Shown here piece by piece: positions 1 to 7,189 of a stretch of DNA of 64,000 nt. Source of the DNA: Clostridium lentum (GTDB taxonomy: Bacteria; Bacillota; Clostridia; Clostridiales; Clostridiaceae); assembly GCF_014287815.1 (NCBI RefSeq), contig NZ_JACOOQ010000016.1, positions 1 to 64,000 on the forward strand. The letters run 5' to 3'. Below the pieces are notes generated by a model. That model was not told the origin of the DNA, ran no database searches, and was given only the letters and a program-made list of their open reading frames with translations. A program made the position numbers and the translations under genes. Within the stretch, counting starts at the first letter, position 1. Every line of letters begins with the position of its first letter.

Positions 1-2
1 TT

Positions 3-506
3 GAGTTTGCAAATAGAAATAATATAAAACTTGTAGCAAAGTTAAATCCTTCTGTAACGCAAGGATTTAGAAAAAAAGAAGATGAGTTCCAATTCAATAA
101 AGATGCTGGAATGTATGTATGTAAAGAAGGACATATGGCTATTCGTAAAGCACGACAGGGCAAAAAGAATATATCTACAAACCAAACAGATACTTATTAT
201 TTTGATATAGAAAAATGTAAAATTTGTCCACAAAAAGAAGGTTGTTATAAAGACGGAGCTAAGAGTAAAACTTATTCAGTTACTATAAAAAGTGATATAC
301 ATAAATCGCAGATAGCTTTTCAAGAAAGCGAATATTTTAAAGAAAAGTCTAAAGAGCGTTATAAAATAGAAGCAAAAAATAGTGAGTTAAAACATAGACA
401 TGGATATGATAAAGCATCATCTTCAGGTCTAATTGGTATGGAAATTCAAGGGGCATTAGCAATATTTACAGTAAATATTAAAAGAATATTGAAGATATTA
501 GGATAG
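3..506 (+). CDS. IS1182-like transposase, C-terminal part (5' end outside window)
   Basis: The reading frame is open from base 3 and ends with TAG at 504-506, so only about the last 167 codons are in view. The visible part has a short Cys-rich motif (CKICPQKEGC) and, near the end, the segment RYKIEAKNSELKHRHGYDKA, which is typical of the C-terminal third of IS1182/DDE transposases, where the last catalytic acidic residue (E of IEAKNSE) lies. It catalyses DNA cutting and strand transfer of its own element. A strong terminator follows directly. Whether the copy is intact depends on sequence to the left. Family assignment is by residue pattern recognition. Confidence 0.8.
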   Translation, partial: EFANRNNIKLVAKLNPSVTQGFRKKEDEFQFNKDAGMYVCKEGHMAIRKARQGKKNISTNQTDTYYFDIEKCKICPQKEGCYKDGAKSKTYSVTIKSDIHKSQIAFQESEYFKEKSKERYKIEAKNSELKHRHGYDKASSSGLIGMEIQGALAIFTVNIKRILKILG

Positions 507-540
507 AAATATCCTAGTTATTATATAAATAACTAAATAA

Positions 541-586
541 AAATAGTTAATGAAACTAAAAGCTTCAGCTTCATTAACTATTTTTT
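541..586 (+). terminator. Terminator after IS1182-like transposase
   Basis: A perfect 14-bp inverted repeat (arms 541-554 and 570-583) is followed by a T run. It fits an intrinsic terminator 35 bases after the transposase stop. Confidence 0.85.
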
Positions 587-601
587 ACTTTGTGGATAAC
601 C

Positions 602-635
602 GCACTTGAAAAACATTAAGTTTTTCAGTGCCCTC
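602..635. other. Hairpin at the probable right end of the IS element
   Basis: GCACTTGAAAAAC (602-614) and GTTTTTCAGTGC (620-631) form a near-perfect hairpin, followed by CCTC. At base 636 similarity to the structured repeat at 1936 begins abruptly. I therefore infer that this hairpin is the end of the IS1182-like element, which inserted into the repeat and removed its 5' half. The left end of the IS is outside the window, so its terminal repeats cannot be compared. Confidence 0.45.
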
Positions 636-829
636 TAAGGCTACCTGTACTTTTTTGTTAATGCTGATTGCCTGTCCCCCCCTTAGCACCGTCTTGTGGT
701 GATATTTACTGGTGTTAATGAGGACTAGAAGGGCTTCCTGTCCTCTAATTAGCAACTAAGGAAATATTACCGAAAGTGTCCCTGCTGCAAAAAGTGGAGG
801 AGCAAGGTTGCCTGTATACTTTTTGCAGC
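636..829 (+). repeat. Structured repeat, copy 1 (5'-truncated), putative folded RNA
   Basis: This stretch matches 1936-2128 almost base for base, with about ten substitutions and one indel in a C run. Helices that can form include TTAGCACC (683-690) with GGTGTTAA (711-718), an AGGAC/GTCCT hairpin just after it, and a perfect 12-bp helix GCTGCAAAAAGT (784-795) with ACTTTTTGCAGC (818-829). Relative to copy 2, one helix position changes from G-C to G-U, which keeps the pairing. The long 5' helix seen in copy 2 is absent because its left half is missing. It has no open reading frame and I do not recognise the class. Confidence 0.7.
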
Positions 830-830
830 T

Positions 831-974
831 ATGAAATTAAAGGGAGTTGACACGTTGTATTTAATCACAGACCATAATAATTTTTATGAGAGATACGGAT
901 GGGAATTTTTATGTATGGTTCAAGGAGATGGAGAACCTAATATGACAAGAATGTATATTCATAGAGAACGTTAA
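831..974 (+). pseudogene. GNAT acetyltransferase remnant, C-terminal 47 codons
   Basis: The frame from 831 reads KGVDTLYLITDHNNFYERYG and continues through FLCMVQGDGEPNMTRMYIHR to TAA at 972-974. This is the characteristic end of GNAT-family acetyltransferases, with the tail that completes the acetyl-CoA fold. The N-terminal two thirds, including the acetyl-CoA binding loop, are missing. The structured repeat copy 1 ends one base before this remnant, so an insertion or deletion event joined them. No function is expected. Confidence 0.75.
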
Positions 975-1091
975 ATTTCAATTTATTTCTTAGTTTAAAG
1001 TACTAGTAGTTAATAAAAAGTGACTACATAGATGGATTATAGTGTATAATATAGACAAAGAGATTGAGTTAAACTAAGGTAGGTGAAAGTA

Positions 1092-1415
1092 ATGCCATAT
1101 AATGTGAAGATTGAATTGGAAAGTTTATTAAAAGAAATAAATCAAGTGGTTAGGGCAAGTTCTATATATTTATTTGGTTCTTATGCGTATGGAGAGCCTA
1201 CTGAAGATAGTGATCTTGATATATGTATAGTAACTAATGATAAAAGTAAAAGAAAAGTTGAAATAATGAAGCTTATTAGAAAAGCTATAGCTAAAGTTCA
1301 AAATATGCCAGTAGATTTATTAATTTATTATAGTGATGAATTCAATGAAAGAGTTAAGTCTAATTGTACATTAGAAAGTCAAATACTTCATCAAGGAGTA
1401 AAGCTTTATGGATAA
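1092..1415 (+). CDS. mntA: MNT-domain nucleotidyltransferase antitoxin (MntA-like)
   Basis: This is a 107-residue minimal nucleotidyltransferase. The hallmark GSX10DXD motif is complete: G29-S30, then ten residues, then D41-L42-D43. In type VII MNT/HEPN toxin-antitoxin systems such proteins AMPylate a tyrosine on the HEPN toxin and silence it; that role is known for the family and inferred here. I chose ATG at 1092 because AGGTG at 1081-1085 is well spaced for it, while the upstream GTG at 1083 overlaps that site. The 3' end overlaps hepT by 8 bases, the usual coupled arrangement. The pair lies between the two structured repeat copies. Confidence 0.85.
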   Translation: MPYNVKIELESLLKEINQVVRASSIYLFGSYAYGEPTEDSDLDICIVTNDKSKRKVEIMKLIRKAIAKVQNMPVDLLIYYSDEFNERVKSNCTLESQILHQGVKLYG

Positions 1416-1794
1416 TAATAAAATATATACTGAATGGTTTGAATTTGCTAAAAGAGATTTAGAATCAGCTAAATTCTTAATGAATATGCATCCAAGACCT
1501 ATAGAAATAATATGTTATCATTGTGAACAAAGTGCAGAAAAATACTTGAAAGGTTATCTTATTAAAGCTGGGAATAAGATTGAAAGAACTCATGATTTAG
1601 TATTACTTAACAATAAGTGTAAAGCTATAGATAAAAGTTTCGAGATAATAGAAGATGAATGTATTGAATTAGTACCATATGGAGTACAAGTTAGGTATCC
1701 ATATAAATTAGATGTTACAGATAATGATATGATAAGTGCCATAAATTGTGCAGAAAAAATAGAAAACTTTGTTAGAGATAAAATAGGTAATTAG
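1408..1794 (+). CDS. hepT: HEPN-domain toxin partner (HepT-like)
   Basis: This is a 128-residue, mostly helical HEPN protein (PF05168 type). The conserved helix-1 pattern AKRDLESAKFL, the CEQSAEKYLKGYL helix and the VRYPYKLD segment near residue 95 are all visible. HEPN toxins are usually RNases with an R-x4-6-H-x-Y site. Here the RYPY segment has no downstream histidine, so the classical active site is not evident, and this copy may be inactive or belong to a clade using other residues. AAGGAG lies at a good distance before ATG 1408. It is the second gene of the mntA-hepT operon, with overlapping ends. Confidence 0.82.
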   Translation: MDNNKIYTEWFEFAKRDLESAKFLMNMHPRPIEIICYHCEQSAEKYLKGYLIKAGNKIERTHDLVLLNNKCKAIDKSFEIIEDECIELVPYGVQVRYPYKLDVTDNDMISAINCAEKIENFVRDKIGN

Positions 1795-1842
1795 GATATT
1801 TTACATTATTATTAATTTTCATATTTTAATTTTTGAAAAAAA

Positions 1843-2128
1843 TTTCCACTCTGTTCCATGAGCAGTGGGACTGCAACGTGAAAAGTAATTGCGAAGGGGG
1901 GACTAGCTTTCTAGCAATTGACAAAAAGGTACTAGTAAGGCTACCTGTACTTTTTTGTTAATGCTGATTGCCTGTCCCCCCTTAGCACCGTCTTTTGGTG
2001 ATATTTACTGGTGCTAATGAGGACTAGAAAGGCTTCCTGTCCTCTAATTAGCAACTAAGGAAATATTACCAAAAGTGTCCCTGCTGCAAAAAGTGGAGGA
2101 GCAAGGCTGCCTGTCTACTTTTTATAGC
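1843..2128 (+). ncRNA. Structured repeat, copy 2 with intact 5' half (putative RNA)
   Basis: Bases 1936-2128 repeat 636-829. The additional 5' part supplies partners for long helices: GGGGGGAC (1896-1903) pairs with GTCCCCCC (1974-1981), and inside it 1913-1932 pairs with 1947-1965 over about 18 bp with a few G-U pairs. TTAGCACC (1982-1989) pairs with GGTGCTAA (2010-2017), GAGGAC (2019-2024) with GTCCTC (2039-2044), and 2083-2094 with 2117-2128. A small 5' hairpin (GTTCC/GGGAC, 1853-1871) is framed by TTTCCACTCT and TGCAA. No reading frame fits. It does not match any riboswitch, tmRNA, RNase P, 6S or SRP signature that I know. Confidence 0.6.
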
Positions 2129-2262
2129 AAGGACAAGGTGTGTTGCAAGTTTTAGATTAAAAATAGTTAAAAGATAATAAAATAAATTATGAGCAAAAAG
2201 CCTTAAAAGAAAAGAATTAGTTAGTAGGTCATGATATGAAAGTTTTACTGGAAAAGATCATT

Positions 2263-2408
2263 GGCCCCCAACGGTTACCTGAAAGAGAAATGTTTAATCT
2301 GTAGAATTTCTTAGGGTAAAAAGGATTCGGTTCATTTTAAGAAACCTTTTTAGGCTTAGAAATACTAGGTAATAACATGCACTTCTTTTAGGTGTTGGAT
2401 TAAGGGCC
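2263..2408 (+). ncRNA. Second folded block closed by a 10-bp helix (putative RNA)
   Basis: GGCCC-CCAAC (2263-2272) pairs with GTTGG (2394-2398) and GGGCC (2404-2408), with a five-base bulge, closing a multibranch fold. Inside are an arm with TTACC/GGTAA (2275-2279, 2315-2319) plus AGAAAT/ATTTCT (2286-2291, 2306-2311), an arm with AAAAAGG/CCTTTTT (2318-2324, 2345-2351), and a small hairpin near 2380. The two middle arms compete for two bases, so one or the other is shortened. This degree of nested pairing in AT-rich DNA suggests an RNA gene or leader. Class unknown. Confidence 0.45.
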
Positions 2409-2600
2409 CAAAAAATATAAAATAATATTATCTAATATGGATATAGCAGTTATAGTAAATAAGGTAATATTGGTAGTAGATACACTGTGCAATAAAGAAA
2501 TGTATTTACTATATTAAAGCCATGAAGAATTATAACAATTAAAATAGCAGAATTAATTATAAGTAATATATATTTTTATTTATTACTTTACCAAGTAAAG

Positions 2601-2702
2601 TTTCCACTCTGTCCAACTTTGAAAAAGATGGACTGCAATTTCTTAATTATGGAGTAAGTGAAAAATAATGTGCTAGCCTTAATGGCTTGTACATTATTTT
2701 TC
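2601..2702 (+). ncRNA. Third folded block sharing the 5' motif of copy 2
   Basis: TTTCCACTCTGTCCA (2601-2615) and TGGACTGCAA (2629-2638) repeat the 5' motif found at 1843-1876: the same flanking bases, but with the hairpin stem changed from GTTCC/GGGAC to GTCCA/TGGAC. The stem pairs in both copies although its bases differ. A 12-bp perfect helix (2660-2671 with 2691-2702) with an inner AGCC/GGCT follows. No coding potential is seen. Confidence 0.5.
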
Positions 2703-2814
2703 GTTTACGGAATAATTATTTCCTTTTTAGAAAAGCAAATAGGAGCACAGTTTACGTAATATTTAAAGAACATAAATTAAGTATAAGAATTGTAATAGTG
2801 TCATGATAAATTGA

Positions 2815-2885
2815 GGGCTCTTATTTGTGACTAGATAGAATTAACATGATTTGAGCCCATAGGTTTAAGGGAATGGAATTCCCTT
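2815..2885 (+). other. Fourth paired block: GGGCTC/GAGCCC stem and a hairpin
   Basis: GGGCTC (2815-2820) can pair with GAGCCC (2853-2858). Immediately after it, AAGGGAA (2867-2873) and TTCCCTT (2879-2885) form a perfect 7-bp hairpin ending in a short T run, a possible terminator for whatever RNA is made from this stretch. Confidence 0.35.
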
Positions 2886-3149
2886 TTAAATTCAAGCTTA
2901 ACAATTAATTCTTTTATCTATTTATAGAATAATATTAGTTGTATTATTTAAAAATTTAAAGAAGAAAGAGTGGTTAGAAATTATAGATAAGTGAATTAAT
3001 TATTAAGGTTTCATTTGATCAAAATCATGAATAAAGGTAATTAGTTGTAATGAATATATGGATGAAACGATCTTGCAATATTGAAGTTAATCATTATCTA
3101 TTATTACAGGTATAGTGGTGAAATATTAATATTTTTGGTTTCTTTTTAA

Positions 3150-3178
3150 TTTACAATCGAATATATGTTCTGTATAAT
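3150..3178 (+). promoter_or_regulatory. Promoter with LexA-type operator in the spacer
   Basis: TTTACA (3150-3155) and TATAAT (3173-3178) are separated by exactly 17 bases. The spacer contains CGAATATATGTTCT (3158-3171), which is one mismatch from the palindromic Gram-positive SOS box core GAACATATGTTC. LexA, or this gene's own LexA-like domain, would block polymerase here. Confidence 0.7.
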
Positions 3179-3210
3179 TATATTATGGGATAAAGAATGG
3201 GGAATATAGT

Positions 3211-3882
3211 GTGAGTGAAAAGCAAAAGGAGATTTTAGAGATTATAAAAACTTTTATTAAGAAAAATGGGTATTCACCAACAATTAGGGAAATATGTAAG
3301 CTAGCTAATATTAAATCAACAGCAGCAGTACATGCTCATATTAAAAAGTTAAAGGCTGAAGGTCATATTACAACTGGAGTAGATATACCTAGAAGTATTG
3401 TTCTTACAAAGAAAGAAAAGAGTGTTAAATTTGTTGTAAATACTATAGCTTTAATGTGTACAGAGGATAAAGAGTACATATTGCTACAAGAGAATAAAAA
3501 TAAACATACTAATGAGAGTATATTTGAATTACCTGGTGGAGTTATTAAAGAAAGTGAAAATGTATATGAATACTTAAGATGCAAATTAAAAGCTAATGGG
3601 TTTGAAGTAACAAAGATATTTGGTGAAAATAAATGTAATGAATTAAGCTATGAAGAACAAATATTTACGGTATTTAAGCCCTTTTGTGTCAGCCAAAACT
3701 ATAATGATAACAATTTAATTATCTCTAGTACTATTTTATGTGAAGTAAACAGTGCAAATTATTGCAACAAAGGTAATTTAAAGTGGGTTTGTACTGATGA
3801 TTTAAGAGCTATGCTAGTAGATCATCAGGAAAATATATCAACTCATAATATTGCAACATTAAAATTATTTTGTGATCTATAA
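3211..3882 (+). CDS. LexA-type winged helix fused to degenerate Nudix domain; putative regulator
   Basis: Residues 1-68 closely resemble the DNA-binding domain of the LexA encoded at 38028-38630, including GYSPTIREICK and KSTAAVHAHIKKLKAEG. The S24 autoprotease domain is absent: no Ala-Gly cleavage site and no Ser/Lys pair. From about residue 70 there is a Nudix-like domain with LPGGVIKESENVYEYLRCKL at the Nudix box position. In the box (Gx5Ex7REUxEExGU) the first G and E fit, but RE is replaced by CK and EE by AN, so hydrolysis is unlikely and ligand binding is more probable, as in NrtR-type Nudix regulators. It starts at GTG after GGGGAATA. An SOS-like operator in its promoter suggests DNA-damage control or autoregulation. 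The ligand is unknown. Confidence 0.75.
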   Translation: MSEKQKEILEIIKTFIKKNGYSPTIREICKLANIKSTAAVHAHIKKLKAEGHITTGVDIPRSIVLTKKEKSVKFVVNTIALMCTEDKEYILLQENKNKHTNESIFELPGGVIKESENVYEYLRCKLKANGFEVTKIFGENKCNELSYEEQIFTVFKPFCVSQNYNDNNLIISSTILCEVNSANYCNKGNLKWVCTDDLRAMLVDHQENISTHNIATLKLFCDL

Positions 3883-3915
3883 AAAGCTATATTAATTAAC
3901 TTAATATATAAAAAG

Positions 3916-3952
3916 AAAAGTTATAGTAGGTGGGTTCTACTATAACTTTTTT
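3916..3952. terminator. Bidirectional terminator
   Basis: Arms 3916-3929 and 3937-3950 form a 14-bp perfect stem flanked by an A run and a T run. It serves the LexA-Nudix gene and the convergent sigma-factor gene, whose stop lies at its edge. Confidence 0.85.
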
Positions 3953-4519
3953 CATGTTAGAATTTCTTTTCTTAATTGATTTATTGCCCTATTTTTAATG
4001 TTTACCGTTGTAGTATAATTAATGTTATTATTTTTTGAGTATTCCTTAAGAGATCCATTATTTATAAGTGTAAAATTAAGTATATCCTTATGCTGCTGTG
4101 GTAATTTGTCTATATATTTATAAAGGTTTTTTGCTAGGATACTGTCAGTAACTTGTACATCTACTGGTTCATTATTTGATGTTAGGATATGCTCCAAGGT
4201 TCCATTTAATATTAATGCCTCAGAGCCTTCACATGAGCTTCTATTACAAGTCTTTTTTATTAGATAATTAATGTTGTTTTTAATTGCCATGGTAGCATAA
4301 GCAACAAATCTCTTTTTATCTAAGTCATAAATCTTGATGCATTTTAGTAATGTAGCATAAACATTCATGCTCTATATCAGAAAAGTCATATCCATGGACA
4401 AAGGTTCTTTTTGAGATATTTAATATCATAGGTCTAAATTCTTTGAAAATAATTTCCTTAGATGATACATCTCCATTTTTAGCTTTAGCAACTAAAGATT
4501 CTATATAATTAAAATTCAT
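3952..4519 (-). pseudogene. Sigma-70 family factor, TcdR/UviA-like, split by a frameshift
   Basis: Two minus-strand frames (4325-4519 and 3952-4368) together encode one sigma-like protein. The first has a region-2 start ending in DFSDIEHE. The second continues with YATLLKCIKIYDLDKKRFVA and a C-terminal helix-turn-helix (LPQQHKDILNF to KNRAINQLRKEI). Removing one base from the AAA at 4359-4361 (TTT on the coding strand) restores a 188-residue protein, the usual size of the TcdR/BotR/UviA group that drives toxin or bacteriocin genes in clostridia. It has a good start (AGGGGGT then ATG at 4519). It is divergent from an endolysin-like gene. It could be a real inactivation, a sequencing error or programmed frameshifting; the sequence cannot decide. 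Confidence 0.7.
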
Positions 4520-4586
4520 AAAAAATTACCCCCTTTCTTAGTATATATGGTTTTAAGACATATATTTTAATTGGAGGTGAAATTTC

Positions 4587-5297
4587 ATGAAAGAAATTAT
4601 ATTAGCAATAGACATTGGACATAATGTTCCTTATGATACAGGAGCAGTGGGAATACGTAGGGAGGATGATCTAAATAGGTTAGTTGGAAATGCTTTAATA
4701 AGTAAGCTTAGGGAAAGAGGGATTAAGGTTGTGAATTGTACGCCTAATACTGCTAAAAGCCTTAATGATTCATTGTACCAAAGAGTAATTACAGCAAATA
4801 ACTGCGGTGCAACATTGTTTGTATCAATACATCATAATGCATGCCCTGGTGGATATGGAGCAGAGGTTTTATGTATTAAAGATAACTACCAAGATGGATT
4901 ATCAACAAAGGTAGGAGAAGATATCTTAAATGAATTAGCGTCACTTGGACTTAAAAACAGAGGTGTAAAGGATAGAAGGGACCTATATGTTATTAATAAT
5001 ACTTCAATGCCTGCATTAATTGTTGAATGTGCCTTTGTTGACAGTAGCTTGGATATGGCAAACTATAATCCAGAAAAGACCGCAGCTGCAATGTACAAAG
5101 GAATATGTACAGCTCTTGCTATATCAGAAGATCAACAACCTAGTACTAATGATGAAGAGTATTATATTGTTAAATATGGAGATACATTATGGGGAATAAG
5201 TAAAAGATTCAACACTACTGTAGAAAGGCTGGTAGCACTAAATAATATAGCAAATAGAGATTTAATTAATGTTGGACAGAAATTAAGGTTAAAGTAA
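4587..5297 (+). CDS. N-acetylmuramoyl-L-alanine amidase (Amidase_3) with C-terminal LysM; endolysin-like
   Basis: This 236-residue protein has no signal peptide. The Amidase_3 zinc enzyme spans about residues 3-175: DIGHN near the N terminus and SIHHNA around residue 83 give zinc-binding histidines, and LIVECAFVD supplies the catalytic glutamate. One LysM repeat fills the last 45 residues ([17 protein letters not shown] to VGQKLRLK). It cleaves the amide bond between MurNAc and the stem peptide. Absence of an export signal fits a phage- or bacteriocin-type lysin released through a holin. GGAGGTGA precedes ATG 4587. The neighbouring divergent sigma-factor remnant suggests a decayed lysis or toxin-release locus. 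Confidence 0.85.
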   Translation: MKEIILAIDIGHNVPYDTGAVGIRREDDLNRLVGNALISKLRERGIKVVNCTPNTAKSLNDSLYQRVITANNCGATLFVSIHHNACPGGYGAEVLCIKDNYQDGLSTKVGEDILNELASLGLKNRGVKDRRDLYVINNTSMPALIVECAFVDSSLDMANYNPEKTAAAMYKGICTALAISEDQQPSTNDEEYYIVKYGDTLWGISKRFNTTVERLVALNNIANRDLINVGQKLRLK

Positions 5298-5310
5298 AAC
5301 TAAAGTGTAG

Positions 5311-5344
5311 AAAAGGTTTATGTATTAAGGTACATAAGCCTTTT
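5311..5344 (+). terminator. Terminator after amidase
   Basis: AAAAGGTTTATGTA (5311-5324) pairs with TACATAAGCCTTTT (5331-5344) with one G-U pair and ends in a T-rich tail. Confidence 0.8.
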
Positions 5345-5404
5345 GTTATTTAAGAGAATAAAAGAAAAATAGTGTTATTAAATTATTTAAGTAACCTTAA
5401 TATG

Positions 5405-5413
5405 TGATATAAT
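5405..5413 (+). promoter_or_regulatory. Extended -10 element for mcrBC
   Basis: TGATATAAT (TG at 5405-5406, TATAAT at 5408-5413) lies about 45 bases before mcrB, in the only gap that could hold its promoter. No clear -35 is seen. Confidence 0.5.
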
Positions 5414-5458
5414 ATATTTACTAATTTTTAGATAAAACAAATTAAGGGCGGTATAAAC

Positions 5459-7189
5459 ATGGCTAATTCAAATAATTTTACGAAACAGAATATACTTGAT
5501 GCAGTTAAATATATTGATAAGAATGGTATTCCAGATAAAAATAAAAGTGCAAAATATGAATTTGCTTTTGATTCAGGCAAAAAGTACCCAGCTAAATATG
5601 TAATTTCTGTGGCAAATCATCTGGTTAATAACGTAGATATTTCAAATGAAGAATTTAATGATATAGAAGCTAGGAATATATTAATGGGATTGGATTTTGT
5701 GATAGAAACAAGACAAGAAAAGTTTACATTAATAATTACTGCTAATGAAGTTATATCAAGTGATGAACGTTTTACAATGGACAATCTTGGACTTGGAGAT
5801 AACTATAAACCACTAGATACATATTTTAAGAATTCTTCAGGTGAAATAATTAGGCGAAAGTACACTAAAGGTGAAAAAAAGAGCTCTAATCAAACAATGC
5901 CACGATTGGCTTGTCAGATTTTTGAAGAGTCTCTAGTAGCTTTATCTGAAGAGGAAAAAGTAAACTTTCCTATTTGTCAATATACTCCAGAGTCGGAATT
6001 AATTCGAGGGATTTTTTCTAGCGTTGAAGAATTCAAGAAATATAGAAATTCAATTGAATATTTCAGATATAAGTATGGGGATGAAAAACTACTTGTTAGT
6101 TATTGTTGGAATATCTTTTCAACTATTATATTTGTTAAAGAATGCTTAAAGCGTTTTGGGAAAGAAGGCGATCAATTTGTTCTTACGTATCGTGAAAAAG
6201 ACAAAAAAGAAGTTGATCAACTTGTAAATGAAAAATTGACAGATAAAGATGATGTAATAGAGTCTAATGGTTATATGAATCCATATTCTAATCAATTAAT
6301 AGAATCTAAGAATATTATTTTACGTGGAGCACCAGGGACGGGTAAATCATATTTAGCAAAAGAGATTGCTGCTGATATCATTAGTAATGGCTACTTTGAT
6401 AATTATACGTTACTTACAGATGAACAAAAAAAGCAAATTGAATTTGTTCAGTTCCATCCGAGTTACGATTACTCTGATTTTGTAGAAGGTTTAAGGCCTA
6501 AAGTAAATAATGATGGTTCTATAGGGTTTGAACTTCGAGATGGTATATTTAAAAAATTTGTAGCAAGGGCAAAGAAAAACTATATTAATGCAATAAGTAA
6601 GCAAGAAGAATTGAAAAAGTATATTTTTATAATTGATGAAATTAATCGTGGTGAAATTTCTAAAATATTTGGTGAGTTATTTTTTTCTATAGACCCTGGA
6701 TATCGTGGAGTAGCTGGTGAAGTATCTACTCAATATTCAAATTTACATAAAAATCCTGATGAAAAGTTTTTTATTCCAGATAATGTTTATATCATTGGTA
6801 CAATGAATGATATTGATCGTTCTGTTGATAGTTTTGACTTTGCCATGCGTCGTCGTTTTAGATTTATTGAAATTAAGGCTGATGAACGTTTAGAAATGTT
6901 AGATGTTTTAGGTGAGAAAAAAGAAGAAGCAATTCGTCGTATGACTGCTCTAAATAATGAAATAGCAAAAGTTGAAGATTTAAATGAAAATTATCATATT
7001 GGAGGAGCATATTTCTTAAAATTAAAAACTTTAAATTTTGACAAGCTGTGGAGTGATTATCTTAAGCCTTTACTTCAAGATTATGTGAGGGGGATGTATG
7101 ATGAAGATATTATTATGAAAAAATTTGAAAGGGCTTATCTGAATGTACTACCTAAAGTAGGTGATGGGAATGACGGAATTCAAGATTAA
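5459..7189 (+). CDS. mcrB: McrB-type restriction NTPase
   Basis: This 576-residue protein is the motor subunit of a McrBC type IV restriction system, which recognises modified DNA and, with McrC, translocates and cuts it. The C-terminal half is an AAA+ domain of the McrB GTPase type: Walker A GAPGTGKS (about residue 281), Walker B IFIIDEINRG, the McrB-type sensor segment IIGTMNDIDRS and an arginine-rich AMRRRFRF segment. The N-terminal half is variable, as expected for the modified-base reader. Its first 80 residues (KYPAKYVISVANHLV, NILMGLDF) resemble the head domain of ScoMcrA-like proteins, an inference from memory. AAGGGCGG precedes the ATG. It overlaps mcrC. No methyltransferase is nearby, consistent with type IV. 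Confidence 0.88.
   Translation: MANSNNFTKQNILDAVKYIDKNGIPDKNKSAKYEFAFDSGKKYPAKYVISVANHLVNNVDISNEEFNDIEARNILMGLDFVIETRQEKFTLIITANEVISSDERFTMDNLGLGDNYKPLDTYFKNSSGEIIRRKYTKGEKKSSNQTMPRLACQIFEESLVALSEEEKVNFPICQYTPESELIRGIFSSVEEFKKYRNSIEYFRYKYGDEKLLVSYCWNIFSTIIFVKECLKRFGKEGDQFVLTYREKDKKEVDQLVNEKLTDKDDVIESNGYMNPYSNQLIESKNIILRGAPGTGKSYLAKEIAADIISNGYFDNYTLLTDEQKKQIEFVQFHPSYDYSDFVEGLRPKVNNDGSIGFELRDGIFKKFVARAKKNYINAISKQEELKKYIFIIDEINRGEISKIFGELFFSIDPGYRGVAGEVSTQYSNLHKNPDEKFFIPDNVYIIGTMNDIDRSVDSFDFAMRRRFRFIEIKADERLEMLDVLGEKKEEAIRRMTALNNEIAKVEDLNENYHIGGAYFLKLKTLNFDKLWSDYLKPLLQDYVRGMYDEDIIMKKFERAYLNVLPKVGDGNDGIQD

Larger units (their letters stand above)
507..1091. other. Gene-free stretch summary
   Basis: No intact gene lies between the transposase stop and mntA. 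The stretch holds the transposase terminator, the presumed IS end, structured repeat copy 1, the GNAT remnant, and about 115 bases of AT-rich DNA that probably carry the promoter of the mntA-hepT pair. Confidence 0.7.
1795..3149. other. 1.35-kb gene-free stretch
   Basis: No reading frame on either strand looks coding. The stretch contains the four folded blocks listed separately, joined by AT-rich DNA. Bases 2886-3149 show nothing I can assign. The clustering of GC-rich paired segments in otherwise very AT-rich DNA is characteristic of structured RNA genes. Confidence 0.6.

Noticed and set aside
1843..2128. Group I intron, T-box, cobalamin or tmRNA identity for the structured repeat
   Set aside because: The conserved core sequences of these classes (group I P/Q/R/S elements, T-box sequence, B12 box, tmRNA ends) are not present.
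1795..3149. Short open frames in the gene-free stretch
   Set aside because: None has a ribosome binding site, length or composition suggesting a protein; paired segments explain the GC-rich parts better.
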